Source: Pseudonocardia broussonetiae (GTDB lineage Bacteria > Actinomycetota > Actinomycetes > Mycobacteriales > Pseudonocardiaceae). Taken from it: a stretch of 64,000 nt of DNA. Below, piece after piece: positions 1 through 8,374 of the stretch; the stretch's first letter is position 1; the number at the start of each line of letters is the position of its first letter. The translations under genes and the position numbers were made by a program. The notes beneath the pieces were generated by a model. The model did not search any database and was not told where the DNA came from. It saw only the letters and a list, made by a program, of their open reading frames with translations. The stretch lies in the NCBI RefSeq assembly GCF_013155125.1, contig NZ_CP053564.1, forward strand, positions 5,525,501 to 5,589,500, written 5' to 3'.

Positions 1-204
1 GTGCATGCGCTCGAGCAGCGTGAACCACACCCGCAGCTCCACGCGGTAGGCCGTCGCGGAGCCGTCGACGGTGCCGGAGACCCGCTGCACCTCGAACGAC
101 GTGATGCCCTCCAGGGACAGGCGCGCGCGGTCCAGCGCCTCGGTCACGGCGTCCTGGATCGTGTCGCCCGTACCGATCAGGTCGACCGCCTTCTGCACGC
201 TCAC
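1..204 (-). CDS. Dodecin (flavin-binding small protein), 3' end outside window
   Basis: Sixty-eight codons are present, starting at a GTG that overlaps the cydB stop (GTGA). The protein opens VSVQKAVDLIGTGDTIQDAV and continues through ITSFEVQRVSGTVDG to a final strand LRVWFTLLERMH. This is the dodecin pattern: a beta strand with (V/I)xLxGTS-like turn, one amphipathic helix, then two antiparallel strands. Dodecins are about 70 aa, so only a few residues are missing. Family knowledge: dodecamers that store or buffer flavins. Its coupling to cydAB is unusual and suggests co-expression with respiratory flavoproteins, which is inference. Confidence 0.8.
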   Translation of the reverse strand, partial: MSVQKAVDLIGTGDTIQDAVTEALDRARLSLEGITSFEVQRVSGTVDGSATAYRVELRVWFTLLERMH

Positions 205-1280
205 GAGCCCATCATCGGGCCGCTGCGCGCGACCGGGCCGCCGTTCCCGCTCGACGGAAGCGGACCGGGCCCGGCCGGGTCCCCGACGGACGAGGGGCGC
301 TGGAACAGCACGTAGAGGTAGACCAGCGACGGGACCAGCACCAGCGACCCGAGGACGAGCGACACGAGCATCGCCGTCAACGTGGCCTCGCCGCGGGCCG
401 CGTCGCCGATCGTGAGCGCGGGCGGCAGCACGTACGGGTACTGCGCCACGGCCCACCCGACGAGGATCGTCGCGACCGCCACCGAGGAGGCGATCCGCGC
501 CGGGACGTAGCTGCGCCGCAGCAGGAGCACGATCGCCGCGCCGCCGGCGAGCACCGAGACGACGACGACGGGCAGCGCGCGCCCGACGAGACCGTCGAAC
601 AGCAGGGGCGCGTCGGCCCGCAGGACGAACAGCCCGGCGAGTCCCACGAGCCCCGTCACGGCGGCGGTGACCAGCGCACGGGCGCGGAACTGCGACGCCA
701 GGTCGTCGTGGCCGTCGCGGCGGGCGTCGCCGCAGAGGAACACCGCGGCGAGGTAGCTGCACACCAGCACCGCGAGGACCCCGCCCAGCGTCGAGGTCGG
801 GTTGACCCAGCTGGTGACCACGTCGCCGGCGGCGATCCCCGGGGGCACCCGCCCGGACGCCACCCCGCCCACGGTCGCGCCGAGGAAGTACGGGGTGACC
901 AGGGACGACAGCGCGAAGGACGCGCCGAGGAAGCGGCGCAGGGGGAGGGTGGTGACGCTCTTGCGGAACGCGAACGCGGCACCGCGGGCGATCATCCCGA
1001 ACGCGGCGAGCGTCATCGGGACGTAGAGCGTCGTGGTGATCGCGACGAACGCGCCGGAGAACGCCGTCCACAGGACGACGAGCACGAAGATCAGCCAGAC
1101 GTGGTTCGCCTCCCAGACCGGCCCGATCGAGTGCTCGATCAGCTCGCGCTGCCGCCTGCCGCGCCGGGTGCCGCCGGCCAGCAGGTCCCAGACCCCCGCG
1201 CCGAAGTCGGCCCCGCCGAACAGGCCGTAGGCGATCAGCCCGACGAACATCACGCCGAGCACGACCTCGGGCAGCGTCAC
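201..1280 (-). CDS. cydB: Cytochrome bd-type quinol oxidase subunit II
   Basis: 359 aa. The GTG start (VTLPEVVLGVMFVGLIAYGL) overlaps the cydA stop as GTGA and has a GGAGG site upstream. The N-terminus carries GGADFGAGVWDLLAGG and IGPVWEANHVWLIF, the hallmark CydB regions, followed by about eight hydrophobic helices. It pairs with CydA in the membrane to oxidise quinol and reduce oxygen to water. The segment between the first helices is short. Downstream it overlaps the dodecin gene, so cydA-cydB-dodecin form one unit. A second, unlike cyd locus lies at the right end of the window. Confidence 0.92.
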   Translation of the reverse strand: MTLPEVVLGVMFVGLIAYGLFGGADFGAGVWDLLAGGTRRGRRQRELIEHSIGPVWEANHVWLIFVLVVLWTAFSGAFVAITTTLYVPMTLAAFGMIARGAAFAFRKSVTTLPLRRFLGASFALSSLVTPYFLGATVGGVASGRVPPGIAAGDVVTSWVNPTSTLGGVLAVLVCSYLAAVFLCGDARRDGHDDLASQFRARALVTAAVTGLVGLAGLFVLRADAPLLFDGLVGRALPVVVVSVLAGGAAIVLLLRRSYVPARIASSVAVATILVGWAVAQYPYVLPPALTIGDAARGEATLTAMLVSLVLGSLVLVPSLVYLYVLFQRPSSVGDPAGPGPLPSSGNGGPVARSGPMMGS

Positions 1281-2659
1281 CGGAACACCTCCTGCCGCTC
1301 CGGGGACCCCTCCTGCGGGGCGGGCGTGTCGTGCGAACCGGCCAGGCGGCGCAGCACGACGACCGTGAGCACCGTCAGCAGCACGTAGATCACGACGACC
1401 GCGTAGAAACCGAGGAACAGGCCCGGAGCGGGGCTGACGGCGTCGGCCGTCCGCAGGAGCCCGTAGACGATGTAGGGCTGGCGGCCGATCTCGGTGGTGA
1501 GCCAGCCCGCCTCCATCGCCACGACCGCCGCGACCCCGGAGACGGCGACGGCCCGCAGGAACCAGTCCGAGCGCGGTATCCGCCGGCGTCGCCACCACGA
1601 CCAGCCGAGCCACAGCGCGACCAGCACGAGCGCCGACGCGATGCCGACCATGGCGTTGTACGCCAGGTGCACGGCGTTGACCGGCGGCCGCTGCTCCGCC
1701 GGCACGCTGTCCAGCCCCACCACCTCGCCGTTCGGGTCGTGCGTCACGAGCAGCGAGAGCCCCCACGGCACCTCGAGGGCCCACCGGAGCTCGTCGTCGA
1801 CGTAGAGCCCGCCGAGCGAGAGCGGCACCGCCGTCCCCGTCTCGAAGTGGCCCTCCATCGCCGCCAGCTTCACGGGCTGGTTCTCCGCGACGACGTTGGC
1901 GATCCAGTCCCCCACCCCGAACTGGAAGGGAGTGGCGATCGCGGCCGCCGTCAACGGGATCAGGAGCCCGGAGCGGTGGTAGCGGTCGCGCCGCCCGCGC
2001 AGCATCGCCACGGCGAAGACCGACGCGACCGTGAAGCCGGTGACCATGTACGCCGCGATGAGCATGTGCGTGAACTGGGCCCACGTCGACGGGCCGAACA
2101 TCGCGCCGACCGGGTCGGCGTCGACGACCCGGCCCGTGGCGTCGACGGAGAAGCCGGTGGGGTTGTTCATCCAGCCGTTCGCGGCGATGACGAAGAAGGC
2201 TCCCGCCACCCCGGAGACGATCATCGGCAGCGCGCTGAGCATGTGCGCGCGCGGCGACATGCGGTCCCACCCGAACAGATAGATGCCGACGAAGATCGCC
2301 TCGATGAAGAACGCGAAGCCCTCCAGCACGAAGGGGAAGCCGACGACCTCGCCGTAGCGCTCGATCAGGCCCGGCCACAGGATGCCCATCTCGAAGGACA
2401 GCAGGGTGCCCGACACCGCCCCGGCCGCGAACAGCACGCCCATGGCCTTGGACCAGGTGCGGGCGAGGTTGCGCAGGTCGGCGTTGCCCCGCACGTGGGC
2501 GCGCCACTCGGTGAACACGACGATGGCCGGGAACGCCACGCCGAAGCACGAGAAGATGATGTGCCAGCCCAGTGACACGCCCATCTGCAGGCGTGCGGGG
2601 ACGACGTTGTCGGTCGCACCCGCGAGCGCCACCTCCGCGAACGCTGCGTACTGGTCCAC
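1277..2659 (-). CDS. cydA: Cytochrome bd-type quinol oxidase subunit I, short-Q-loop (CIO-like) form
   Basis: 460 aa. The start is GTG (VDQYAAFAEVAL) with GGAGG-like bases in front; a later Met would remove the first helix. His33 in RLQMGVSLGWHIIF corresponds to the high-spin haem ligand. The C-terminal third has GRQPYIVYGLLRTADAVSP. The periplasmic loop between helices 6 and 7 is short compared with the second CydA in this window, so this resembles the cyanide-insensitive subclass; that placement is my reading, not an alignment. Divergent from the next gene; the intervening ~120 bp holds a GCGGGA-GT-TCCCGC palindrome near 2721. Confidence 0.92.
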   Translation of the reverse strand: MDQYAAFAEVALAGATDNVVPARLQMGVSLGWHIIFSCFGVAFPAIVVFTEWRAHVRGNADLRNLARTWSKAMGVLFAAGAVSGTLLSFEMGILWPGLIERYGEVVGFPFVLEGFAFFIEAIFVGIYLFGWDRMSPRAHMLSALPMIVSGVAGAFFVIAANGWMNNPTGFSVDATGRVVDADPVGAMFGPSTWAQFTHMLIAAYMVTGFTVASVFAVAMLRGRRDRYHRSGLLIPLTAAAIATPFQFGVGDWIANVVAENQPVKLAAMEGHFETGTAVPLSLGGLYVDDELRWALEVPWGLSLLVTHDPNGEVVGLDSVPAEQRPPVNAVHLAYNAMVGIASALVLVALWLGWSWWRRRRIPRSDWFLRAVAVSGVAAVVAMEAGWLTTEIGRQPYIVYGLLRTADAVSPAPGLFLGFYAVVVIYVLLTVLTVVVLRRLAGSHDTPAPQEGSPERQEVFR

Positions 2660-2751
2660 CCCGGCCTCCGCTCCCGTCGCCGCCAGGATGGTGCGCCCGG
2701 TGCGGCGGCGCGCGGTCCGCGCGGGAGTTCCCGCACGACGGAAGCGATGTG

Positions 2752-2780
2752 GCGACAGGTGCGACCGGCGCGCCGATACT
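2752..2780 (+). promoter_or_regulatory. Predicted sigma-70-type promoter for a leaderless transcript
   Basis: GCGACA (2752-2757), a 17-bp spacer and GATACT (2775-2780). The GTG start codon lies only 3 bp beyond the -10, with no ribosome site, which fits leaderless translation. Both boxes match the consensus in 4 of 6 positions. Confidence 0.4.
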
Positions 2781-2783
2781 GCG

Positions 2784-3521
2784 GTGGTGGACGGAGACCC
2801 GTGGGCTGCCTGGCTCGATCCGAGCACCCTCCTGCGGGCCGGGGCGGCCCTGACGCCGGTGGGCGCGCTCGAGGCCCTGCTGCGGGCGGCGGGGCGCCGG
2901 CTCGTCGGCACGCGCGTGACGGTGCCGGGATCGGGAGGCGAGCTCTCCCTGCGGTTCGACTCCCTGTCGCTCGGCCCCGACCCCGTGGGCCTGGCCCTGG
3001 GCCAGCTCGACGACCTGCGACTGGTCGCCTCCGACGTCCGCTGGCGCGACCTGCGGTGCCACCGCCTGGTCCTGGTGTGCCGCAACGTGCACGTCCGGCC
3101 GTTCCCGGCACCCGTCGCCGTGGCCGCCCCGGTGACGCTGGAGGTGGCCGTGGACATCGCCGTCCTCGCCGGGATGCTGACTGCGGCCCGGCGCGACTGG
3201 CTGCTGGAGCCCGCCGGACCCGGGCTGGCCCGGTTGCGGTGGGCGCGCCGTCCGTCGTGGGGCCACGTGACCGTCACCGCCGAGGTGAGCGGCACCGCCC
3301 TCCTCGTCCGTCCCCGGGAGCTCGTCGTCGGACCGCGGCGCGTCCGCCTGCCGTCCTGGTGCCCCGGCCGACGGATCGCCCTGCCGGCACTCCCCCGCGG
3401 GCTGCGCCTGCGGGAGGTGGTGGTCGACGGCGAGGAGGTCGTGCTCCACCTCGCCGCCGACGAGTGGCGGGAGCAGGTGCCGACGGGACGGCTCGAGGGA
3501 CTCCTCAGGCGATTGACATAG
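2784..3521 (+). CDS. LmeA-like (DUF2993) lipid-binding protein candidate
   Basis: 245 aa from GTG 2784 (a second GTG follows directly). No signal peptide or membrane segment is evident. The body alternates short beta strands, for example LVGTRVTVPGSGGELSLRF, LDDLRLVASDVRW and VNVHVRPF-type segments, with an APVTLEVAVD stretch, as in DUF2993/LmeA tubular lipid-binding proteins. I base this on pattern only, so the family call is tentative. Stands alone between divergent cydA and the downstream phasin-like gene; the promoter of the next gene overlaps its last codons. Confidence 0.5.
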   Translation: MVDGDPWAAWLDPSTLLRAGAALTPVGALEALLRAAGRRLVGTRVTVPGSGGELSLRFDSLSLGPDPVGLALGQLDDLRLVASDVRWRDLRCHRLVLVCRNVHVRPFPAPVAVAAPVTLEVAVDIAVLAGMLTAARRDWLLEPAGPGLARLRWARRPSWGHVTVTAEVSGTALLVRPRELVVGPRRVRLPSWCPGRRIALPALPRGLRLREVVVDGEEVVLHLAADEWREQVPTGRLEGLLRRLT

Positions 3522-3541
3522 TTATCGGGGGTGCATAGTAT
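3513..3541 (+). promoter_or_regulatory. Strong predicted promoter of the phasin-like gene
   Basis: TTGACA (3513-3518), 17-bp spacer, TAGTAT (3536-3541). The -35 is a perfect consensus and overlaps the stop codon (TAG 3519-3521) of the preceding gene. The surrounding AT-rich patch stands out from its GC-rich setting. A start of transcription near 3548 would leave a leader of ~33 nt containing GGAGGA. Confidence 0.7.
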
Positions 3542-3580
3542 TTCAATCACGTGACGACAGGGCACCCCAGGAGGACCACC

Positions 3581-3958
3581 ATGACCGCACCGACCGACGA
3601 GTTCACCCGGATCGCCCGGGAGAGCCGGCGCACCTTCACGGCCGCCGCGCGCCACTGGGGCGAGGCGCTGCAGAACGCCGCCGGCTCCGTCACCCTCGAG
3701 CACCCCGTGCCGACCCGGGAGCACACCCTCGCGCTCGTCGACTCGTGGTTCGACATGGCCGCTCAGCTGCTCGCCGACCAGCGCACCGCCACCACCGCCC
3801 TGGTCACCCGCGGCCACGAGGCCGTGACCACGCTCTCCGAGCAGGCGGGCGCCGCCACCAGCACGCTCACCGAGAAGGTCGCCGCCACCGCGGGCGCCGC
3901 GGCCGAGACCCTCACCAAGGCCCGTGCCCCGCGCAACGGCGCGTCCCGCACCGCCTGA
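3581..3958 (+). CDS. Phasin-like helical protein
   Basis: 125 aa, starting at ATG 3581 because GGAGGA lies 6 bp upstream; the earlier in-frame GTG 3551 has no such site. The sequence is nearly all amphipathic helix (FTRIARESRRTFTAAARHW, then Ala/Thr-rich heptads ending in TLTKARAPRNG), like small phasins or other granule-surface proteins. Family knowledge: such proteins coat polyhydroxyalkanoate granules. No polymer synthase gene is in the window, so the role is unproven. Its promoter is one of the best in the region and a terminator follows. Confidence 0.55.
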   Translation: MTAPTDEFTRIARESRRTFTAAARHWGEALQNAAGSVTLEHPVPTREHTLALVDSWFDMAAQLLADQRTATTALVTRGHEAVTTLSEQAGAATSTLTEKVAATAGAAAETLTKARAPRNGASRTA

Positions 3959-3973
3959 TCGAGCTCGACCCCC

Positions 3974-4005
3974 GACGCCCCGCCCGGCCGCACCGGCGGG
4001 GCGTC
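3974..4005 (+). terminator. GC-rich hairpin terminator
   Basis: Perfect 11-bp stem, GACGCCCCGCC (3974-3984) and GGCGGGGCGTC (3995-4005), with a 10-nt loop, 16 bp after the phasin-like stop codon. There is no strong T-tract, as is usual in actinobacteria. Confidence 0.7.
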
Positions 4006-4118
4006 GCCGTCTTCCCGGTGCCCGCGTGCGCGCCCGGGACGCGGTCGCCCGAGCCGATCCCTCCCGGTCAGCGGGAGCGCGGCGGAACGGCCGGCCGGTC
4101 GGCCCGGTTGGACAGGAC

Positions 4119-4307
4119 GTGCACGAGGCATCTCGAACGACCGACCGGGCCACGCTCGACGACCAGGCCGAGGCGCTCTACCGGCGCTACGGGGCGCGGC
4201 CCTGGGCCCTGCTGCCCGAGCACACCCGCAGCCACTTCCGCTCCCTCGTGCAGGCCGGGATCGACGGCCGCGGTCGGCCCACCACCGGCGAACCCCCACT
4301 AGCGTGA
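4119..4307 (+). CDS. Small conserved-type hypothetical protein
   Basis: 62 aa from GTG 4119, preceded by ACAGGA. Sequence features: an acidic helix DDQAEALYRRYGARPW, then LLPEHTRSHFRSLVQAGIDG. No domain recognised. It ends 6 bp before the start of the next gene and may be co-transcribed with it. Start choice is uncertain because the frame is open upstream. Confidence 0.45.
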   Translation: MHEASRTTDRATLDDQAEALYRRYGARPWALLPEHTRSHFRSLVQAGIDGRGRPTTGEPPLA

Positions 4308-4313
4308 GGTCCC

Positions 4314-5087
4314 GTGAACCGCATCGCGCTGCACCAGTCGACCGTGCACCCGCTCGACCCGGTCGGCCTCGTCGGCCTGGCCGTCCGCGCAGGGATCCCG
4401 TCGATCGGACTGCGCATCGCCGCCGTGGACGAGGTCGAGCAGTGGTGGTCCAAGGGCATCGGGTCCGCCATGCTGCACGCACTGGTCCCGGCGCTGCTGG
4501 AGGCCCGGGTGACGGTGCTCGACGTCGGCCGCGTCCACCTCGGACCGGAGCTGCGCGTCCTCGACAGCAGCCACGCCTACACGCGCGTCCTGGAGCTGGG
4601 AGTGCGGCTGGGGGCCCAGTTCGTCACCGCCCGGGCCGTGCAGGACTCCGCCGACGACCCGGCCGAGCTGTTCGCCGTCCTCGCCGAGCTGGCGGCGCGC
4701 TACCGCCTCCGCCCGCTCATGACCGTCGTCCCCGGTTCGCCCGTCGCGACCCTGGACCGCGCCCTGGCGATCGTCGACGGCACCACCGGGGGCGTCGTGC
4801 TCGACGTCTCCCCCGGTTCGCAGGGTCCGGCCGACGTCGAGGAGCTGGTCGTCGAGCTCGGTGACGCGCTCGGCTACGTCCGGATCCCCGCTCGCGAGCT
4901 CGTCGACGGCGGCGTCCCCGGGTTGCTCGCCACCCTCCCGCCGCACGTCGCCGTCGCCATCGGCGGGGCACCGACCGGTGAGCCGGAAGCCCTCCACGGC
5001 GTCGACGCGGAGGTGAGCCGGGTGGCGGCGCTGCGCGAGGCGGTGGACGTCATGCTGCGCCACCCCCGTGCGGCCACCGGCCACTGA
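4314..5087 (+). CDS. TIM-barrel sugar isomerase/endonuclease-IV-like protein
   Basis: 257 aa from GTG 4314. The pattern of repeated strand-helix units (VGLAVRAGIPSIGLRIAAV, RVTVLDVGRVHL, GAQFVTARAVQD, LRPLMTVVPGSP, VVLDVSPGSQGPADVEEL) matches the xylose-isomerase-like TIM-barrel superfamily. The metal-binding Glu/His set normal for sugar-phosphate isomerases is not clearly intact, so substrate is unknown. Short spacing to the preceding small gene suggests a two-gene unit. Confidence 0.6.
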   Translation: MNRIALHQSTVHPLDPVGLVGLAVRAGIPSIGLRIAAVDEVEQWWSKGIGSAMLHALVPALLEARVTVLDVGRVHLGPELRVLDSSHAYTRVLELGVRLGAQFVTARAVQDSADDPAELFAVLAELAARYRLRPLMTVVPGSPVATLDRALAIVDGTTGGVVLDVSPGSQGPADVEELVVELGDALGYVRIPARELVDGGVPGLLATLPPHVAVAIGGAPTGEPEALHGVDAEVSRVAALREAVDVMLRHPRAATGH

Positions 5088-5187
5088 GCGTCCGCAGACC
5101 GCCGCCGACCGACGCGCGACCCCCTTCGGCGGCCCCGGGCCGCTCGCGTCCGAACACTGGACGGGACGTCAGCGCGGGGGAGGACGC

Positions 5188-5553
5188 ATGGACGAACGGC
5201 TCGGTGGGCCGCCGCCGGCGCCCGCAGGCGCGGCGGTGTCCGGTGTCGACGGGCTCGTCGTCGAGGTCGTCCACCCCCGATCCGGCATCCTGCTCGTGGT
5301 GGTGCGCGGCGAGCTGGTCGAGCAGACCGCGGCCCAGGCGGAACACCTCCTGGCCCGCGCTCTGCCGTCGGAGCCCCACGACCCCCGACACCGCGTCGCC
5401 GTCGACCTCTCCGGGGTCAGCGCCGTCACGGCCCCCGGGCTCGACGTCCTCCTGCGCCTGCAGGACAGGATCGACGCGGCGGGCGGGCACCTGGAACTGC
5501 TCGCGCCGTCGGCGCCGGTGATCCTCCTGCTCCACGAGGCGGTCTCGGGCTGA
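5188..5553 (+). CDS. STAS-domain protein (anti-sigma factor antagonist type)
   Basis: 121 aa from ATG 5188 with GGGGGAGGA upstream. Contains GILLVVVRGELVEQTAAQ, then HRVAVDLSGVSAVTAPGLDV, the STAS beta-alpha fold with the DLSGV.A(V/I)...GL region; the residue usually phosphorylated (Ser in DxSG) appears replaced by the DLSGVSAV context. Such proteins bind RsbW-like kinases to free sigma factors. No partner kinase is adjacent; a candidate lies at 30.6-31.1 kb. Confidence 0.7.
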   Translation: MDERLGGPPPAPAGAAVSGVDGLVVEVVHPRSGILLVVVRGELVEQTAAQAEHLLARALPSEPHDPRHRVAVDLSGVSAVTAPGLDVLLRLQDRIDAAGGHLELLAPSAPVILLLHEAVSG

Positions 5554-5650
5554 GCACAGCCTCCCGTCTCGCCGCGGTGCTCGTCGGGCGATCCCGGTTC
5601 GCCGGCCCGCGTCGACGCTCCGCGGGCTAGGGCTGCGCCGGGGAGACAGG

Positions 5651-6058
5651 TCATGTCGTCAGGCGTGCCTTCAGCTCGGTCAGCGCGGACGCGTAGATCC
5701 CCGAGATCGCCTCGGCGAGCCCGGGCTCCTCGTCGGGCGACTCGGCGGCGAAGTCGGCCGTCCACACCACCTCGGAGCCGTCGGCGTGCTCCTGCACCGC
5801 GAAGCGCGAGCGGTAGTGGGCGAGCGCCAGCGGGCCGGAGAGGTACTCGTAGACGTAGGCGCGGGCCGCATCGTCGCGCTCGACGATCCGCTCCTGCGCG
5901 TCGCCACCCCCGCCCGCGAACGTGGCGTGCCGGACGTCGCCCTCCAGGTGCGACTTCTCGATCGCCGGCACCCAGTCGGCGATGTTGCCCACGTCGCCGC
6001 CGACCCGCCAGACGGCGTCGGGACTCGCGGGGACGACGATCGACTCGCGGACGTTCAC
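5651..6058 (-). CDS. SRPBCC (START-like) family protein
   Basis: 135 aa from GTG 6058, overlapping the phosphatase stop as GTGA. Opens VNVRESIVVPASPDAVWRVG, typical of polyketide-cyclase/START-like helix-grip folds, with a C-terminal long helix (GLAEAISGIYASALTELKAR). Binds a hydrophobic ligand in the family. It is the last gene of the twelve-gene minus-strand operon. Confidence 0.75.
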   Translation of the reverse strand: MNVRESIVVPASPDAVWRVGGDVGNIADWVPAIEKSHLEGDVRHATFAGGGGDAQERIVERDDAARAYVYEYLSGPLALAHYRSRFAVQEHADGSEVVWTADFAAESPDEEPGLAEAISGIYASALTELKARLTT

Positions 6059-6822
6059 GGGTTCTCCTCTTCGACGGGACGTGCGGGTTCGACGAGCAGT
6101 GCGGACAGCCGGGACACAGCGTCGGGAGCGACGCCGTGGGTGGTGAGCAGCGCGGCGACGCCGCCGTGGCGCGCGTCGACCTCCGCCAGGAAGGCGCGCA
6201 TCACGTCCGGCGGCGCGGACCACGCGGCGCGGGGGTATACGTCCACGGCGTCGCCGTAGGTCGCCATCGAGCGCAGCCGCTCCATCGCCGGGGCGACGTC
6301 GGACTCCCCCGCCGCGTACTCGGCGACGACCTCCTCGCGCAGCACGCCGACCGCCTCGAGCAGCAGCGCGACGGCCACGCCGGTGCGGTCCTTGCCGACG
6401 GTGCAGTGCACGAGCGCCGGCAGCGCGCCGGGACGGGCCAGCTCGGCGATCACGCCGACGACCGCGGCGGCGTCGTCGCGCAGGTAGCCGAGGTAGGTCT
6501 CCAGCAGCGGGTCGTCGCCCGGCATCGGGGCCACCGACGAGCCCTCGGCGACGAGTGACCGGATCGTGAACGGGTGCGGCACGTGCCGGACGGGGAGGTC
6601 GGCGAGCGGGCCGCGGCCCTCCCGCTCCACCTCGTGGGGCAGGCGCAGGTCGACCGTGGTGCGGATGCCGGTGTCGGCCACGAGCGCCCGCGCGTCGGCC
6701 GGGGTCAGGAACTGGGGAGTGCCGCTGCGGTAGAGCAGTCCCGGCCGCACCCGCCCGCCCGACGCTGTGAGCAGCCCCCCGACCTCCCGAAAGCCGAGCA
6801 GGCCCGCGTAGGCAGCAGTCAC
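6055..6822 (-). CDS. Tyrosine-protein phosphatase, PtpB/Y_phosphatase3 type
   Basis: 255 aa from GTG 6822, overlapping the thiolase stop (GTGA). The active-site P-loop HCTVGKDRTG has Cys140 and Arg146; the N-terminus FREVGGLLTASGGRVRPGLLYRSG is characteristic of the MptpB-like atypical dual-specificity family. Family knowledge: dephosphorylates phosphoproteins or phosphoinositides. Inside an operon with an ATP-grasp phosphotransferase, action on a small phosphorylated metabolite is a possibility but is inference. Confidence 0.8.
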   Translation of the reverse strand: MTAAYAGLLGFREVGGLLTASGGRVRPGLLYRSGTPQFLTPADARALVADTGIRTTVDLRLPHEVEREGRGPLADLPVRHVPHPFTIRSLVAEGSSVAPMPGDDPLLETYLGYLRDDAAAVVGVIAELARPGALPALVHCTVGKDRTGVAVALLLEAVGVLREEVVAEYAAGESDVAPAMERLRSMATYGDAVDVYPRAAWSAPPDVMRAFLAEVDARHGGVAALLTTHGVAPDAVSRLSALLVEPARPVEEENP

Positions 6823-7958
6823 GGCTGCGTGGACAGGATCGTGACGACGCAGGCGTTGCCGTCCATGCCGGCCGCCCCGCCGCCCATCGTCTCCACGAGC
6901 CCGACGCCGTGCCGCGCGACCTGCCGCGGGCCGGCGCGGCCCCGCAACTGCCAGACGACCTCGGCGATCTGGGCGGTGCCGGTCGCTCCGAGCGGGTGCC
7001 CGCGCGAGAGCAGCCCGCCGCTGGGGTTCACCGGCTGCGCGCCGTCGCGGGTGGTGTGCCCGGCCGGCGCGAGCTCGGCGCCCTTCCCGCGCGGGGCGAT
7101 CCCGAGCGCCTCCAGCGTGAGGATCTCGCCGATGGTGAAGGCGTCGTGCACCTCCATGACGTCGATCTCGGACGGGGGGCGCCCGGCCTGCGCGAACGCC
7201 TTCTCCGCCGCGCGGGCGACGCTGGCGTAGCCCCAGACGTCGTCGCTGCGGTGGTCCCACAGCGCCCCGGACACCATCGCCGACGCCTCGACCAGTAGGT
7301 CATCGCGGTTCCCCCGGTCACCGCCGACGATCGCGGCCCCCGCCCCGTCGCTGGTCGGGCAGCACTGCAGCATCGTGAGCGGCTCGGCGATCATGCGGGA
7401 GGCGAGCACCTCCTCGGTGGTCGGCGCGCTGGTCCGCAGCTGCGCGCGCGGGTTGTCGAGGCCGTTGCGCTTGTTCTTCACGGCCACGGCGGCGAGCTGC
7501 TCGGGCGTCACGCCGAACTCGCCGACGTAGCGCTGCGCCGCGAGCGCGTAGAGGCCCGGCAGCGGCAGCGAGGACGCGCCCTCGGGATCGGTGGCCTCCG
7601 GCACGATGGCCCCGGAGAACAGCGTGGACATCTGGTCGACGCCGAGCACGAGCACGCACCCGAACCGTCCGAACCGCACCGCCTCCACCGCCTCGTGGAA
7701 AGCGCTCGTGCTGCTCGCGCAGGCGTTCTCCACCGTCCACACCGGCACGCCGGGGATGCCCAGCCCGCGCTGCACCCGCGTCGCGACGCCGGGCGGACCG
7801 AACACCGAGCCGACGACGATCGCGTCGATCTCTCCGGGGGTGATCCCGGCGTCGCGGACGGCCTCGGCGACGGCCTCCCAGGCCAGCGACTCCACCCGGC
7901 GCTCCGGGAACAGCCCGTAGTCCGACGTGCCGACGCCCCACACCATCGCTGTGCTCAT
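6819..7958 (-). CDS. SCP-x type thiolase (lipid-transfer/acetyl-CoA acetyltransferase family)
   Basis: 379 aa from ATG 7958, overlapping the DUF35 stop as ATGA. Nucleophile Cys80 lies in VENACASSTSAF; VMEVHDAFTIGE and NPSGGLLSRGHPLGATG supply the His regions. This is the non-decarboxylating SCP-x class seen with OB-fold partners in steroid and CoA-ester catabolism. Expected role: thiolytic cleavage of a 3-ketoacyl-CoA, the last step after CoA ligation by the ligase encoded further up the operon. Confidence 0.85.
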   Translation of the reverse strand: MSTAMVWGVGTSDYGLFPERRVESLAWEAVAEAVRDAGITPGEIDAIVVGSVFGPPGVATRVQRGLGIPGVPVWTVENACASSTSAFHEAVEAVRFGRFGCVLVLGVDQMSTLFSGAIVPEATDPEGASSLPLPGLYALAAQRYVGEFGVTPEQLAAVAVKNKRNGLDNPRAQLRTSAPTTEEVLASRMIAEPLTMLQCCPTSDGAGAAIVGGDRGNRDDLLVEASAMVSGALWDHRSDDVWGYASVARAAEKAFAQAGRPPSEIDVMEVHDAFTIGEILTLEALGIAPRGKGAELAPAGHTTRDGAQPVNPSGGLLSRGHPLGATGTAQIAEVVWQLRGRAGPRQVARHGVGLVETMGGGAAGMDGNACVVTILSTQP

Positions 7959-8374
7959 GCCGAAGCCACCAGGTCTCCGTCGTCCGTGCCGGTGATGCGC
8001 AGCCGCGTCCCGATCGGCACGACCGCGGGCTCGGCGAGGTGCACGAGCACCCGCGGGCCGTCGTCGAGGTCGAGGTACGCGAGCCCGAAGGGCGGGCGCC
8101 GCTGCCCCACCCGGATCGCGACGACCGTCGAGGACCACGCGGTGCCGGTCACCGCGAACCGCTCCGGCGCGACGGGCGCGTAGCAGGCCGGGCACCACGG
8201 GATGCCGGTCTGCGCGGCCGGGTAGCGGCAGGCGGTGCAGCGGACGCCGAGCACGGCGTCGCCCCCGTCGTCGGAACGGTCGAGGACCGGGCGGGAGTCG
8301 GCGACGGGCAGGCCGCCGACCGCCGCGCCCGGGCGGCGCTTCGTGGGGCGGCCCACCCCGAGCTCGGACGTCAT
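7955..8374 (-). CDS. DUF35 OB-fold / zinc-ribbon partner of the thiolase
   Basis: 139 aa. Rubredoxin-like zinc ribbon Cys46-x2-Cys49 and Cys61-x2-Cys64 (RCTACRYPAAQTG, PWCPAC) followed by an OB-fold (GTAWSSTVVAIRV, PFGLAYLDLDDG). Such proteins form complexes with SCP-x thiolases and related enzymes. ATG 8374 overlaps the stop of the carboxyltransferase gene by one base and its own stop overlaps the thiolase start. Confidence 0.85.
   Translation of the reverse strand: MTSELGVGRPTKRRPGAAVGGLPVADSRPVLDRSDDGGDAVLGVRCTACRYPAAQTGIPWCPACYAPVAPERFAVTGTAWSSTVVAIRVGQRRPPFGLAYLDLDDGPRVLVHLAEPAVVPIGTRLRITGTDDGDLVASA

Noticed and set aside
2721..2734. GCGGGAGTTCCCGC as a DosR-type box before the first cydA
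   Set aside because: The arms are GGGA/TCCC without the required C and G at positions 5 and 10; it may be another operator.
1..3449. Very long open frames on the strand opposite or shifted to cydAB
   Set aside because: Their translations are Arg/Gly/Pro-rich without family motifs; they exist because stop codons are rare at this GC content. CydA, CydB and dodecin account for the DNA.
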